NCBI RefSeq assembly: GCF_964355755.1
Contig: NC_092670.1
Span: 22,197,201-22,261,200 of the forward strand
Direction: 5' to 3'
Length of the DNA stretch: 64,000 nucleotides
From: Antedon mediterranea
Taxonomy: Eukaryota; Echinodermata; Crinoidea; Comatulida; Antedonidae
The notes under the pieces: model-generated
What the model saw: only the letters and a program-made list of their open reading frames with translations
The model's database searches: none
What the model was told of the DNA's origin: nothing
In this document: in pieces, positions 63,435-64,000 of the stretch
Layout of the letters: each line of letters opens with the position of its first letter
Position numbering within the stretch: position 1 is the first letter of the stretch
Program-made: the position numbers and the translations under genes

Positions 63435-64000
63435 TCAATGTCAATCAAACTACACAGAGATAGACTACTGTGTGCTGCTATTGTAAATAGCAGCAACTTT
63501 CACCAAATAAGACAAAAATGGCATCCAATTACTTCAAAATGAACATAGATTACATCAAAGCTAGAAAATCTATCTAAGATCAGTAACATAAACCATTTTG
63601 TTGTGATCAAAATACGGTTATAGTAGAACGCTACCCGCGCCTATTGCATTGATTTTGTCAGAATCTTTATTTATTTATTCTTTCCTTAGCATTACTTTGT
63701 CCGTCAATTATCTTGATATCAGTTTCACCTAGCTACGTCAATTTTTCAGATTATTTCCCTTATGGCCAGGAATTGATGTGGTTATGTTTTAACGATGCGC
63801 AAAAAGTATGCGGTTTACGCGCGATTTAACGAAATCACGTTTGTAATCATATCTTCACAAGCATAGATCATAATTAAACCAAATTTGGTACTCATAAATT
63901 TCAGGTCATATTTCATCATATGGCAATACAATTACATGCGTAGCGCAAATAACGCATGCGGAGGACAATTTAACAATTGCCATGAGTGCGCTTATTTTTG
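63435..64000. other. Right edge, nothing recognised
   Basis: AT-rich sequence with no exon of gene A visible. The final 200 bases (GCGCGATTTAACGAAATCAC, TGCGTAGCGCAAATAACGCA) resemble in style the Helitron-like repeats at 51.6-53.4 kb. Confidence 0.4.

Overview
The window is animal nuclear DNA: AT-rich, intron-dense and full of repeats. Almost all coding sequence is on the minus strand and belongs to two neighbouring genes of the polycystin-1 / egg-jelly-receptor (REJ) family. The protein architecture (REJ, PKD, WSC, discoidin, GAIN/GPS, PLAT and a polycystin channel) together with LINE, SINE, Helitron and MITE content suggests an invertebrate, most likely a deuterostome such as an echinoderm. 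The species was not identified.

Gene A (minus, 58723 to 29161) lacks its 5' end in this window. I could join 29 exons with consistent phases (about 1,864 residues). They give the second part of a REJ module, a GAIN region with an intact GPS cleavage site, a first membrane helix, a PLAT domain, and a multi-helix bundle ending in a polycystin-type channel with its stop codon. Gene B (minus, 27071 down to 1187 and off the left edge) starts 2.1 kb further on with a signal peptide. It has 33 phase-consistent exons (about 2,933 residues): a module of unknown type, WSC, PKD-like, a second copy of the unknown module, PKD, four discoidin (F5/8C) domains, a 3-kb exon of PKD-like repeats, REJ and the beginning of GAIN. 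Three consecutive REJ exons have matching lengths (185 and 195 nt identical) and phases in the two genes, so they are probably tandem paralogues. Both would be large cell-surface receptors; gene A also carries the channel-like part.

Repeats by region: 0.1-1.2 kb, three tandem 364-bp units, each with a tRNA-like Pol III gene; 2.6-6.5 kb, short foldback elements; 7.5-8.7 kb, a foldback structure built on a 16-17-bp minisatellite; 9.46-9.70 kb, palindromic tandem repeats; 27-29 kb, intergenic; 36.4-38.2 kb, two tandem Helitron-like copies; 42.1-42.6 kb, a relative of the same Helitron with a tRNA-like unit nested in it; 43.5-44.1 kb, a Harbinger-like MITE; 45.7-46.9 kb, a LINE fragment (plus strand); 48.06-51.45 kb, a 36-bp satellite split by a 1.07-kb transposon; 51.6-53.4 kb, two more Helitron-like copies; 57.0-57.4 kb, a 27-bp array; 57.8-58.6 kb, an apparently end-to-end non-autonomous Helitron; 58.9-63.4 kb, a decayed LINE (minus strand) with a 0.93-kb TIR element inside its ORF1.

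Exon borders were derived by hand from splice signals and reading-frame continuity; no alignment or expression data were used. Domain names rest on recognised motifs.
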